Below are positions 8,924 through 17,262 of a stretch of DNA of 64,000 bases, piece by piece. Where the stretch lies: assembly GCF_001662075.1 (NCBI RefSeq), contig NZ_LYPL01000003.1, positions 124,001-188,000 on the forward strand, given 5' to 3'. The notes beneath the pieces were generated by a model. That model was not told the DNA's origin, ran no database searches, and saw only the letters and a program-made list of their open reading frames with translations. A program made the position numbers and the translations under genes. The stretch is from Rhizobium bangladeshense. Its GTDB lineage: Bacteria > Pseudomonadota > Alphaproteobacteria > Rhizobiales > Rhizobiaceae. Every line of letters begins with the position of its first letter. Position 1 is the first letter of the stretch.

Positions 8924-9050
8924 CCTCCGTCATTCCTGTGCTTGTCACAGGAATCCAGTGCGCCCAAGTCCTTGGGCGCGAAAGAACTGCTTTGCTGCCA
9001 CGGCGCGGACGCGCCGTGGATGGTTTCCTGAAGCACAGGAATGAGGGAGG
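8924..9050. repeat. Composite inverted repeat with nested hairpins
   Basis: The outer arms, 8924-8943 and 9031-9050, are inverted copies matching 19 of 20 bases (CCTCCGTCATTCCTGTGCTT versus the complement of the right arm). Inside lie two more perfect hairpins: GCGCCCAAG-TC-CTTGGGCGC (8960-8979) and CCACGGCG/CGCCGTGG (8998-9019). The TCCTGTGCTTGTCACAGGAAT motif reappears degenerated at 13637-13657. I take this as a dispersed rhizobial intergenic repeat; no coding sense is visible. Confidence 0.75.
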
Positions 9051-9070
9051 GAGACGTGAGTGCTCACCAC

Positions 9071-10255
9071 TCAAACCTTCAAAAACTGCGAGCCCCTATC
9101 AAATCCCAGCCCCGGAAAGATCTTCCCCGTCAAATCATCCACGCCGACATCGAACTGCCGGTACAACATTGCCGCCGCCACCTCGCGCACGTCAGCGGTC
9201 GGCATCAGGTCGCGGTCCTCGAGCAGCTGGCCATCGCCGATGCCCGGCCACTTCCCAAGGATGCGGCCGCCATTGATCGCGCCGCCTGCCAGCAGCGCGC
9301 AGCCGCCGGTGCCGTGATCGGTGCCACCGGAGCCGTTCTGGCGGACAGTGCGGCCGAATTCTGTCATGGCAAGCACCACCGTCTTTCCCCAGATCTCCGG
9401 CCCGAGCGTCGTCTTCAGCGTGTTGATCGCCTGCGCCAGCTCCTGCGCCGGCCGCTTGAACTGGCCGGCCTGGCCGATATGCGTGTCCCAGCCCGATATC
9501 GAGAAGCTGGCGATGCGGTAATCACCCTTCAGCATGTTGGCGGCGAGTGCCGCCACATTGGCCACCTTTTCGCCGCGCTGGCCGTCCGGCTCAGTCATCA
9601 TCGAGGCGGTGTCGGCCCGCGTCGCCTCGGCAAGTGCTGCGGCAAACGGCGGATCGCCGGCATAAAGCCGCGCCAGGAACTGCATCTCGTCACGCGCCGG
9701 CGCCAGGTTGGAATCCGACGCCCAGACGTCGACTTCGTTCGGCCCGGAGAGGATCAGTTCCGTCGAGGTGTTGACGTCGATCGCCTTGCGCGCATCCGAG
9801 CGCGGAATGACGGCAAGCGCCCGGTTCAGCCAACCGGTCCTTTCCTCGGCGACATGCTCGCCGCCAGTTTCCAGCATGTCCTGCCCGTCGAAATGGCTGC
9901 GCTGGTCACGATAGGGTGTGGAGACGGCGTGCACGAAGGCAAGCTCCTTGCTCTTCCACAGCGGCAGCAGATCCGCGGCGGCCGGGTTAAGCCCGAAATG
10001 CCCGTCGAGATCGAGAAGCCCGGTCTCGGGCGTCAGCGCCAGCGTCGGCCGGAGCGCCGCAAAGCCGGCATCGCCATAGGGCTGCACCAGATCCAACCCG
10101 TCCATCGCGCCGCGCAGCACGATGGTGACGAAGCGGTTATCACCCGGCATCGCCGCGAAGGTGACGGGTGTGAAGACGGGCGCGGCGGCAAGACAGCAGG
10201 CAGAGGTCAGAAACCCGCGGCGGGAAAGCGAAATTCTGTTCGTCGACAGCGTCAT
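9071..10255 (-). CDS. DUF1501 family protein with Tat-like signal
   Basis: A 394-aa protein. From 10255 the N-terminus reads MTLSTNRISLSRRGFLTSAC, a twin-arginine export signal, followed by a hydrophobic stretch to AAMPGDN. The DUF1501 signature is present: VLRGAMDGLDLVQPYGD, and near the C-terminus MTEFGRTVRQNGSGGTDHGTGG, related to the alkaline phosphatase/sulfatase fold. AGAGG precedes the chosen ATG. DUF1501 genes are routinely paired with DUF1800 genes, as here, where the partner lies 115 bp upstream. The biochemical function is undefined. Confidence 0.9.
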   Translation of the reverse strand: MTLSTNRISLSRRGFLTSACCLAAAPVFTPVTFAAMPGDNRFVTIVLRGAMDGLDLVQPYGDAGFAALRPTLALTPETGLLDLDGHFGLNPAAADLLPLWKSKELAFVHAVSTPYRDQRSHFDGQDMLETGGEHVAEERTGWLNRALAVIPRSDARKAIDVNTSTELILSGPNEVDVWASDSNLAPARDEMQFLARLYAGDPPFAAALAEATRADTASMMTEPDGQRGEKVANVAALAANMLKGDYRIASFSISGWDTHIGQAGQFKRPAQELAQAINTLKTTLGPEIWGKTVVLAMTEFGRTVRQNGSGGTDHGTGGCALLAGGAINGGRILGKWPGIGDGQLLEDRDLMPTADVREVAAAMLYRQFDVGVDDLTGKIFPGLGFDRGSQFLKV

Positions 10256-10370
10256 GGGCGGGGCCTCTTGAGCAGGTTCCGGAAAAGTGTCCAGCGGTTT
10301 TCCGGTCGGAACCTGCGACAAAACAAATGAGCTAAGCGGAGGAAGCGTTGGCTTGCCAACGAACGTCTGC

Positions 10371-11882
10371 TTAGCGGCGGTTGAATTCGGGCGATGCCAG
10401 CACCAGGGTCAGCCCGCTGATCTTATTCGGCGCCTGCGACACCACGCGGATCGTCTCGTCGCGGGCCGCATCGGCAAGCGTCGATTTCAGGAATTCGCGC
10501 GGATCTTCGTCACGGCCGAACTGCGCTGCGGCCCGCCTTGCCCAAGCCAGCCGCTCGGCGAGCTGGCTGCCGGTGATCCAGGCGGAAAAACCTTCCTCGA
10601 ATCCGGCCGGACTCGGCGGCAGCCAGGTTGGCTGGCCCATGCGCTTCAGCGCCCCCTGCCCCAGCGCCCGCGCCGTCCGGAAGGCCCTGAGCCGCTTTTC
10701 CCGCGCCTCGCCGGCCGGATCCGTCGTCACCGGCGCTCCGGCCATGCCGGGCGTATTCGCCGCCATGTCGCCCTCATCGGTGCCCTGCTGATTGGCGGCC
10801 AGGAAGCTGCCGACGACGCCGTTGACCGGCCCGGCATTCAGCGCCCTGAGGCCGGCAACGACATAATCGAAGGGCTGGCGCGCCTTGGCGCCTTCGTTCT
10901 GCCAGGCGGCGGGATGGTCGAGCATGGCGGTGTAGACGGCAGTGAGGTCGCCATCCGTCTTCTTCCAGGCTGCCGCCATGTCGGAGACCATGCCCTCGTC
11001 GGGCTGATCGGAAACGAAGTGAACCGCAAGTTTGCGGCTGATATGCGCGGCCGTCTTCGGATGAACGGCGAGGTCATCGAGCATGTCGAGATAATCGTCG
11101 CGCGAGCGTTTGCGCCCGCCATAGCTGACGCCGAGCACCTCATGGGCGCCGGGCTCGGAAATATTCGGCCGGAAGGCGATGTCCATCTCCTTGCGGTCGA
11201 TCGTGAGCCCCGTCAGCACCTTGGCCGCAGCGGTGACGTCCGCCTGGGTATAGCCGCTGCCGGCGCCGAGCGTGTGCAGTTCCAGAAGTTCGCGGCCGAG
11301 ATTTTCGTTCAGTCCCTTGTTGCGCTTCATGCCGCCGGCCGATTCCGGCCCGAGCGAATCCGCCTGGTCGAGATAGATCAGCATGGCGGGATGCGCTGTG
11401 GCGCTGCGCAGCAAATCGCCGAACCTGCCCGATATGAACGGCCGGATAGCCTCTGCCTCATAGAGCGGCACGATAAGGCGCATCGGCAGGCTTTTGTTGG
11501 CGCTGGTGGAGAAATGGTCGGTCCAGAAGGTCGAAAGCCGCTCGTAGAAGCCATAGGGCGACAGCACGGCCTGCATCAGCCGCAGGTTCGCGTCGTGCTG
11601 GAATTGTTGCTGGGCCTGCCGCTGCACGCCCTTGCGCATCTCGCGCCGCCCTGGGTCTTCTTCCGTCGTCTTCGCCTGCTGGCGGATCTGCTTCAGCTGC
11701 TCCTGCAGGCTGAGGATTGCGCGGTGACGCATGTCGGGGCCGCCAAGCGGAAAATCCGGCGTTGCCGCCGCCCCTATGGATAGCTGGCCGATCAGCTCAT
11801 CCTTGCTTTGCGGCGGCGCCTCGCCCGGCCGGAATCCATAACCGAACCGGATCGCCGCCATCGTCGGAAAAGAGAGGCTCAT
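10371..11882 (-). CDS. DUF1800 family protein
   Basis: A 503-aa protein starting MSLSFPTMAAIRFGYGFRPGE. Typical DUF1800 segments are RLSTFWTDHFSTSANKSLPM, NENLGRELLELHTLGAGSGYTQ and HPKTAAHISRKLAVHFVSD. No signal peptide is evident, whereas the partner DUF1501 protein has a Tat signal. The pair probably forms a two-gene transcript. Function is unknown; DUF1800/DUF1501 pairs are widespread in bacteria. Confidence 0.9.
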   Translation of the reverse strand: MSLSFPTMAAIRFGYGFRPGEAPPQSKDELIGQLSIGAAATPDFPLGGPDMRHRAILSLQEQLKQIRQQAKTTEEDPGRREMRKGVQRQAQQQFQHDANLRLMQAVLSPYGFYERLSTFWTDHFSTSANKSLPMRLIVPLYEAEAIRPFISGRFGDLLRSATAHPAMLIYLDQADSLGPESAGGMKRNKGLNENLGRELLELHTLGAGSGYTQADVTAAAKVLTGLTIDRKEMDIAFRPNISEPGAHEVLGVSYGGRKRSRDDYLDMLDDLAVHPKTAAHISRKLAVHFVSDQPDEGMVSDMAAAWKKTDGDLTAVYTAMLDHPAAWQNEGAKARQPFDYVVAGLRALNAGPVNGVVGSFLAANQQGTDEGDMAANTPGMAGAPVTTDPAGEAREKRLRAFRTARALGQGALKRMGQPTWLPPSPAGFEEGFSAWITGSQLAERLAWARRAAAQFGRDEDPREFLKSTLADAARDETIRVVSQAPNKISGLTLVLASPEFNRR

Positions 11883-12023
11883 GGCCGGTCACCTCCTGAT
11901 CAATGGATCGTGATAGGCTGCCAGCCGATTGCGACGGCAATCTGTAGGAATTGCGGCGATATCTAGACATGGACGATTTGTAATCTATTGAAAAAACTAC
12001 AATTTAGGCCCGAAAGGTGAAGG

Positions 12024-12443
12024 ATGCTCGATTGCGATGAGCGCAAAGCCGATGGCGTGGTTCCCGGTCAGGTCCAGGAAGATGGCCGTGCCCTTGTGCT
12101 TGAGCTGGCCATACAGGCAAAGGTTATGAAAATGTTGGAGGCAAACAGCATGACGACGGGCCATACAGCGGCGGGAGAAAATGGCATGGGTATTTCGGCT
12201 GTGGAGGAAACGGTCGATCCGGCAGGATACCGGCGCGCTGCCCTAGCATGCCGCCATTCGACGGCCAGGGAGCGGACCGATCGTCTCAGGCGGTGGGCGG
12301 TGATGCAGGATAACCGCAGACCCAACTCTCGGCACAAGACCGCATCGCGAGACAATCGCAAAAGCCTGTATCAATTATGGCGAGATTTGCTACTTGATGT
12401 TGAAAGATATTCTATGCGCCGGACCAGCGGCTCGATGTTTTAG
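12024..12443 (+). CDS. Doubtful ORF in the 11883-12450 spacer
   Basis: This open frame of 139 codons begins MLDCDERKADGVVPGQVQ and has AAGGTGAAGG directly before its ATG. It contains no recognisable domain, has irregular composition and overlaps the approach to the RDD gene. The rest of this 568-bp spacer is AT-richer near 11960-12010 and probably holds the divergent promoters. I list it only because the start site is good; it may be spurious or the remnant of a lost gene. Confidence 0.25.
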   Translation: MLDCDERKADGVVPGQVQEDGRALVLELAIQAKVMKMLEANSMTTGHTAAGENGMGISAVEETVDPAGYRRAALACRHSTARERTDRLRRWAVMQDNRRPNSRHKTASRDNRKSLYQLWRDLLLDVERYSMRRTSGSMF

Positions 12444-12450
12444 GGAGCAT

Positions 12451-13407
12451 ATGGCGTACACCACCGAGATGCCGCAGCCGGTTACTTTGCCTCCTCGCTA
12501 TTTCTGGCGACGCCTCGAAGCTTTCACCATCGATTTCATCATCTTCCAGGCAGTTATCCTGATAATCGTCTCGCATATTTCAGCTGCATTCCACCTGGAT
12601 TTCCGTTTCCCTGGCTGGACATCCACGTGGTGCGGCGTGACAGTCCCAGATCAGCTCGCGCAGCGAATTGACGCAGGATGGCCATTGAGAGGAAACGAAT
12701 CCCGTGAGACCTCTATCTGCGAAGTAACGCAAATCGCTTTAGGAAAGCAGAGATACCTGCAAACAGGTGCTGCGGAAGATACAGAGCATTGGGTCTGGAG
12801 TGGCATGCCGACCTTTCCTCTTGACGCACACAACAATCCGGTGACCACACCGTTGCCCGCCTATCCCATCCTAATGTCAGGCGTCGCAAACACTGTACTA
12901 GTAGCGGGGGCGTTCGCTTACTTTTCCGCGAATGGCCGCCGCACTCTCGGAAAGTCGCTCGCGGGCCTGAAGGTCCAGTCTGTCGATGGGCAAAATCCCG
13001 GCATCGGCATCACGTTCAAACGCGAGTTCCTGAAATTCAGTCCTAGCCTCTTTTTCAGCGTTACCGTCTTTGTGCTTTCGCTGTTTCCACTTCTTCCCAC
13101 GGAAGACTTCGACACGTTGCTGCGCATGATGCGCGACGGATATACCATCCCCGACGATGGCGGGACGGGATACTATGTCATGCTGACAGTTGCGGCCATG
13201 GCCTGGTGGCTCCTGCCGTTCGTCGCCTGGCAAGGACAGGTCTTCTACGATCGCATCTGCGCCTGCAAAGTCGTGTCGCCCTTGGAGGCGAGCCGCCCCG
13301 TTGAAGCAGACCCCAGGCAAAACAGGCCGCGAATCTATCGCAGGCTGGCGCCTATTCGCGGTAGCCGCCGCCGGAGGCGAAGGGCTTACCTTCGAGCACC
13401 ACATTGA
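12451..13407 (+). CDS. RDD family membrane protein
   Basis: A 318-aa protein with the RDD family layout. An N-terminal YFWRRLEAFTIDFIIFQAVIL carries the Arg and Asp residues of the first transmembrane segment. Later come ANGRRTLGKSLAGLKVQSVDG, three further hydrophobic segments, and WQGQVFYDRICACKVV. A roughly 130-residue periplasmic or loop insertion (STWCGVTVPDQLAQRIDAGW onward) separates TM1 and TM2, which is longer than usual. The arginine-rich tail is odd. AGGGAG 6 bp before 12451 fixes the start. The transported substrate, if any, is unknown. Confidence 0.78.
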   Translation: MAYTTEMPQPVTLPPRYFWRRLEAFTIDFIIFQAVILIIVSHISAAFHLDFRFPGWTSTWCGVTVPDQLAQRIDAGWPLRGNESRETSICEVTQIALGKQRYLQTGAAEDTEHWVWSGMPTFPLDAHNNPVTTPLPAYPILMSGVANTVLVAGAFAYFSANGRRTLGKSLAGLKVQSVDGQNPGIGITFKREFLKFSPSLFFSVTVFVLSLFPLLPTEDFDTLLRMMRDGYTIPDDGGTGYYVMLTVAAMAWWLLPFVAWQGQVFYDRICACKVVSPLEASRPVEADPRQNRPRIYRRLAPIRGSRRRRRRAYLRAPH

Positions 13408-13416
13408 GCAGCGCAT

Positions 13417-13445
13417 AGGAGGCCGCGCCTTTGGCGCAGCCTCCT
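13417..13445. terminator. Strong hairpin between convergent genes
   Basis: AGGAGGC-CGCGCC-TTT-GGCGCAGCCTCCT folds into a long GC-rich stem 10 bp after the RDD stop codon. It has no clear T run on either side, so it may be a terminator for both directions or a palindromic repeat. Confidence 0.5.
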
Positions 13446-13455
13446 CGAAAATAAG

Positions 13456-13617
13456 TCAGGCGCTGTGCATCGCGCGCTGCGGCGCTTCACCCTCATCCGT
13501 GCCGAAGCGCACATCCTTCTTCTCGTAACCGAGCAGGGCGACTACGAGCGCTGCGACAGCCGCGACGATCGGCAGCGCATAAGCGTAATCGCCACCCCAG
13601 CGGGCGGCGGGCGACGC
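13456..13617 (-). pseudogene. C-terminal remnant of a membrane protein
   Basis: The minus strand reads GGDYAYALPIVAAVAALVVA, then LLGYEKKDVRFGTDEGEA, and stops at 13458-13456. This looks like the last transmembrane helix and polar tail of a transporter, perhaps MFS-type. Upstream the frame runs into the repeat at 13631-13664 and then into the methyltransferase stop, and no start or other helices exist. I read it as a truncated gene whose 5' part was lost at the repeat. Confidence 0.45.
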
Positions 13618-13630
13618 CTCACCTTTCTTT

Positions 13631-13664
13631 CCTCACTTCTGTGCTCGTCACAGGAATGAAGGAG
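13631..13664. repeat. Degenerate copy of the 8924-9050 repeat arm
   Basis: TTCTGTGCTCGTCACAGGAAT at 13637-13657 matches TTCCTGTGCTTGTCACAGGAAT near 8931-8952 with one deletion and one substitution. It marks the break point of the membrane-protein remnant next to it. Confidence 0.6.
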
Positions 13665-13689
13665 AATGGGGTAGGCCGCGCCTAATATC

Positions 13690-14490
13690 TCAAACAACCT
13701 TCCCTCGGCACGCCCACGCCACAGACGCGAACGACCGGGGCCCATCCGGCTCCCCAGCCTCATAAGCCGCTCTCACCGCGGTATCGACCGCCTCCCGCTT
13801 GCCTGCCTCCAGCTCGGAGACATACTTGCCGAGCGGCCCCTCGCCGGCGGCGATCGGCTGCCAGTAGTCGTCGAAGGAAAGATAATCCATCCGGATCAAG
13901 AGCGAGGTTTCCTCGACGTCGATGAGGCCCTGCGCGACGAAGCTTTCTCTCATTTCGCCCGGCCGCATCATCGGCTGGAAGCAATATTTGCGGCGCAGCG
14001 GCAGCGCGTTCTCGTCGAGCATGACGACCGTGTCCCACATCATCCGCATACCGGACATGCCGCCATAGTGATCCCAGACGGTGGCCGCGACCACGCCGCC
14101 GGGGCGCACGACGCGGGCCATCTCGGCCACCGCCTTGCCCGCTTCCGGCACGAAATGCAGCACGAGCAGGGACATCGCTCTGTCGAAGCGGTTATCTTCG
14201 AACGGCAGCGCGCAGGCATCGGCTTGCCGAATGGCAATGCGCGGATCGGTATTGCGCCGCATTGCCGCCTCGACGAAAACCGGCGAATAGTCAATGGCGG
14301 CGATTTCTTGCAGGCTTGGTTTTTCAGCCAGCGCAAATGTCAGGCTGCCGGTGCCGCAGCCGACGTCGAGCACACGATCCCCATCCGCCAACCCGGCGAA
14401 ATCGATCAGCATCGGCGCCAGCTTCTTGCTCCAGCGCCCCATCAGCCGCTCATAACCATCCGCACTTTCGACATTGAAACTCGATGGCAT
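13690..14490 (-). CDS. Class I SAM-dependent methyltransferase
   Basis: A 266-aa protein. It has motif I (DRVLDVGCGTGSLTFAL) at about residues 43-59, motif II-like IAAIDYSPVFVEAA, ACALPFEDNRFDRAMSLLVL, and VVRPGGVVAATVWDHYGG. It belongs to the Methyltransf_11/UbiE-like group; the substrate is unknown. AGGGAGG 5 bp before the ATG at 14490 fixes the start. The C-terminal FASVAWACRGKVV runs to the stop. Its sequence is clearly different from the methyltransferases at 2818 and 59423. Confidence 0.82.
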   Translation of the reverse strand: MPSSFNVESADGYERLMGRWSKKLAPMLIDFAGLADGDRVLDVGCGTGSLTFALAEKPSLQEIAAIDYSPVFVEAAMRRNTDPRIAIRQADACALPFEDNRFDRAMSLLVLHFVPEAGKAVAEMARVVRPGGVVAATVWDHYGGMSGMRMMWDTVVMLDENALPLRRKYCFQPMMRPGEMRESFVAQGLIDVEETSLLIRMDYLSFDDYWQPIAAGEGPLGKYVSELEAGKREAVDTAVRAAYEAGEPDGPRSFASVAWACRGKVV

Positions 14491-14569
14491 CGAAACCTCC
14501 CTCTTCAAGAACGATGGTCGATCGCTGCAGAGCTGAGCGATCCGTCGCCTTGCGCGAGGCGGATCCGGC

Positions 14570-14607
14570 TCTCCGTCGTCCCCGGTTCAAGCCGGGGCAG
14601 CGGAGAG
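14570..14607. repeat. Palindromic intergenic element
   Basis: The inner hairpin CCCCGG-TTCAAG-CCGGGG (14580-14597) lies inside outer arms CTCTCCG (14570-14576) and CGGAGAG (14601-14607). It sits between the methyltransferase start and the NmrA-like remnant. It may be a dispersed palindrome of the type common in rhizobial spacers. Confidence 0.5.
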
Positions 14608-14611
14608 TGTA

Positions 14612-15030
14612 TCAGGTGGCCGCCTTGCCGAGAACGCTCCAATCGAAGCCGCGGCCCAATCGGCACAGCTGTGCCAGCGACATCGGGAAAATCCCGCGCA
14701 GGCGGCGATATCGGCGTCGTAGCCGGTGCGATCGAACCATTCGAACATCAGCGCCAAGCTCTGCTGCCGCTCGCGGCGATCGGCAATTCCTGGTAGCGTA
14801 TCGGTCGATCGAGCGCCTCGGACAGGATCTTCGCCTGCTGCTCGCCAGACAATTCGTCGCCGGCAATATCGAAACGCTTGTTGAACACCTGTTCGCGTCG
14901 CTCGGCCAAGGCCGCGACGAAGGCCCCGATATCCTTGATGGTGATCTGTTACCTTGCCGTCGAGGCATTCGATCAAGGTGGCGCTGGCTTCATTGAGGCC
15001 GGCGACTTCCCGTCAGTGCGAGAGCACTGG
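14612..15030 (-). pseudogene. NmrA-like NAD(P)-binding protein gene, frameshifted and truncated
   Basis: Three minus-strand frames together give a coherent NmrA/azoreductase C-terminal half: NEASATLIECLDGKVT; then DIGAFVAALAERREQVFNKR with FDIAGDELSGEQQAKILSEA and RPIRYQELPI; then LALMFEWFDRTGYDADIAA; then FDWSVLGKAAT and stop. At least two frameshifts, near 14780 and 14700, separate the pieces. The N-terminal Rossmann motif is missing. A functional product is unlikely. Confidence 0.7.
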
Positions 15031-15103
15031 CAATCAGTGCATGCTTCCTCCGGCAAGCTCCTGCTTGCATCGGCGGCCGGACGCCGCGCTTCACCTCGCG
15101 CGG

Positions 15104-15481
15104 TCACATGATGGCATTGCTGCCATCGAAGTCCCTGCGCAAAGCCTGCGCCCGCGAGAGCGCGCCGGCAATCCTGTCGTCGGTGAAGGGCTTGGGAATG
15201 ACGTCCAGCGCGCCTTCGATACCGTTTCCGACATTCTCCGGGCTGCCGGTCACGAAGATGACGTCGACGCCATAGCGGTCGATCAGCCGGCGGGCGAGCT
15301 GGGCGCCGCTCTGGCCGTCGGCAAGGCTGAGATCGACAAGCGCGATGTCGCTTCTCGGGGCATAGGCAAGAGCCTGCTCCACCGTCGAGACCGGCCCGAC
15401 CGTCTGGTGCCCGGCGTCCTGGGCGATGCGTTCAAGCTCCAGGGCGATAAACCCCTCATCTTCCACGATCATGACTTTCAT
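15104..15481 (-). CDS. Single-domain response regulator (CheY-like receiver)
   Basis: A 125-aa receiver domain only. Acidic residues are in VEDEG at residues 7-9, the phosphoacceptor is Asp50 (IALVDLSLADG), the switch Thr is in FVTGSPE, and Lys97 is in PKPF. There is no output domain, so it should act by protein contact or in a phosphorelay. GGAGG 9 bp before 15481 and the family alignment support this start; the frame continues upstream but without family similarity. The remnant gene downstream is unrelated. No kinase is adjacent. Confidence 0.85.
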   Translation of the reverse strand: MKVMIVEDEGFIALELERIAQDAGHQTVGPVSTVEQALAYAPRSDIALVDLSLADGQSGAQLARRLIDRYGVDVIFVTGSPENVGNGIEGALDVIPKPFTDDRIAGALSRAQALRRDFDGSNAIM

Positions 15482-15645
15482 GAAACATCCTCCTCCCGTT
15501 CTCGCCGGCAGGCGCACCGTCGGCCACGGAGATAACGCGGACTCACGCTCGAAGGTTTCCGTTTCCGAAGAGATGCGCCGGGAAAATGGTAACCAATTTC
15601 GCAAGACCGCACGCAGCGAGGGGGCGGCGGGCCTTCGCTGCGTCG

Positions 15646-16014
15646 TCACTGAACCTTATCGAAGAACCGCCTGACGGCGGGGTCGTTGCGGCACCGCGAG
15701 AGCGGCAATTGCCGGACGGAGTGAATGCGCGTGATCCCTTCCTCGCCGTCCGTATCGACGTTCATGCAGGCGCAGGCATAACCGTGCGTACCATAGGTGT
15801 AGACAAATTCGCCGGCGGTCAGGTCCGGGATCTTGTCCATTCCCTCGGCCGCCTTGTAGCCGCTACCGTTATCCATGATGGTCCAGCCGCCGCCGGCATC
15901 CATGAGCAACCATTTGGCCATCGAAGGATTGTCCAGCCAGCCGCAGCGACGCTCGGCATGCGCCGCGGCGGGCGCGAGAAACACCATTAAGGCAAGCGCA
16001 TGCAATCTGGTCAT
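15646..16014 (-). CDS. Secreted DUF4087 family protein
   Basis: A 122-aa protein. The N-terminus MTRLHALALMVFLAPAAAHA is a clear Sec signal peptide cleaved near AHA-ERR. The mature part RCGWLDNPSMAKWLLMDAGG, then YGTHGYACACMNVDTDGEEG and LPLSRCRNDP, matches DUF4087, with four to five conserved cysteines that may pair in the periplasm. GGAGG 8 bp before 16014 decides the start. Function is unknown. Confidence 0.8.
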   Translation of the reverse strand: MTRLHALALMVFLAPAAAHAERRCGWLDNPSMAKWLLMDAGGGWTIMDNGSGYKAAEGMDKIPDLTAGEFVYTYGTHGYACACMNVDTDGEEGITRIHSVRQLPLSRCRNDPAVRRFFDKVQ

Positions 16015-16198
16015 CGGCCCCTCCGCGTCGCCTGCCACTATGCATGGTCTGTGGCCGGCAAGGCAACAGAGCTTATTCCACATGCCTCCGCCTGGCCCGG
16101 CTAGGGCCTCCGACAGGTGCCAGCCACCCCTCCCTCGTCCTCGAGGCTTCATCCTTCAGATTTCACGCCTTGGAATGCGTGCTGACCGTAGGCATGGC

Positions 16199-16987
16199 TC
16201 ACGGCTTCTCGTTGGCGCTCTCGGCCCGGAACGCCGCCTCGCCAGCGTCGGAAACTTCGACCCATTTCTTGTCCGGCGCCGCATCCGGAACGTAGCTGTC
16301 GTGCCAGTTCCACCATTTGTAAGTCGGCGTCTGCGGATAGCCCTCGGGTGAATCCTCCCAGACCTCCTGCCGGCCAAGCGGCGTAATGTCGAGATAGTTC
16401 CAGGTGCCACCCATCTGTTCGTCGCCGCGGTTATTGACGAAATAGGTGCGGAAGATGCGTTCGCCGTCGCGGTAGAAAACATTGGTGCCGTGCCATTCGT
16501 CGACGCCGAAATCCTTGTCGAAACTGTCGGTGATGGTCACCCATGGCATGTTCCATCCCATCCGCGCCTTCAGCCGCGCGATCTCGACTTGCGGCGCGCG
16601 CGAGGCGAAGACCAGGCTCGTGTCGCGGGCGTTGAGATGGGCGACATGAGCGACCTGGTCGGCCACCATCGAGCAGCCGCGGCAGGCATGATCGGGCCAG
16701 CCGAAAACGCCGGGCTCGTAAAAGGCGCGGTAGACGATCAACTGATGCCTGCCCTCGAACAGGTCGCGCAAGTTGACCTTGCCCTCAGGCCCTTCAAAAA
16801 CGTAATTCTTCTCGACGGCCATCCACGGCATGCGCCGACGTTCGGCGGCGAGCGCATCACGGGCACGGGTCTGAGCCTTCTCCTTCACCAGCAGTTGCTT
16901 GCGGGCCGCCTCCCACGCATCCGGCGATACGACCGGGGGTTTCTGTATGGACTGTCCGCCCGTTCCATTCTTGGCTGTTGCAGTCAT
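16199..16987 (-). CDS. DUF899 family thioredoxin-like protein
   Basis: A 262-aa protein. LRDLFEGRHQLIVYRAFYEP leads to the CxxC-like site in DHACRGCSMVADQ, the DUF899 counterpart of the thioredoxin active site. MGWNMPWVTITDSFDKDFGV, GERIFRTYFVNNRGDEQMGG and WNYLDITPLGRQEVWEDSPE are typical of the family. The enzymatic role is not established. GAGGAG 10 bp upstream fixes the start at 16987. It is divergent from the cyclase gene at 17263 across a 275-bp spacer. Confidence 0.87.
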   Translation of the reverse strand: MTATAKNGTGGQSIQKPPVVSPDAWEAARKQLLVKEKAQTRARDALAAERRRMPWMAVEKNYVFEGPEGKVNLRDLFEGRHQLIVYRAFYEPGVFGWPDHACRGCSMVADQVAHVAHLNARDTSLVFASRAPQVEIARLKARMGWNMPWVTITDSFDKDFGVDEWHGTNVFYRDGERIFRTYFVNNRGDEQMGGTWNYLDITPLGRQEVWEDSPEGYPQTPTYKWWNWHDSYVPDAAPDKKWVEVSDAGEAAFRAESANEKP

Positions 16988-17262
16988 CGCTTCGATCTCC
17001 TCATTGGGGCGAATTTCCGTGCTTCTCCATCGAACCGCGGCTCTTCGCGCATTGGTCGGACATAGTTTCGCAGCGGAATTCGAACAGTGGGAGTAACAAG
17101 TGTGACCGTATTTTCGCCGCGTACGTTGCAGCAACGGCCCCGCGCTGAGTTCGGGCAATATCCCTCGGGGACGAAAGGTGACCCCGAGCCAAATGGAAGA
17201 GTTGCCAAAATCCTCGGACTGACAGAAGCTTGGTGTGGGCCAGTGTGGACGGATTGTGCGAT

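Noticed and set aside
8728..9070. CRISPR array
   Set aside because: The repeats are palindromic, only two copies, of unequal spacing and without unique spacers or cas genes.
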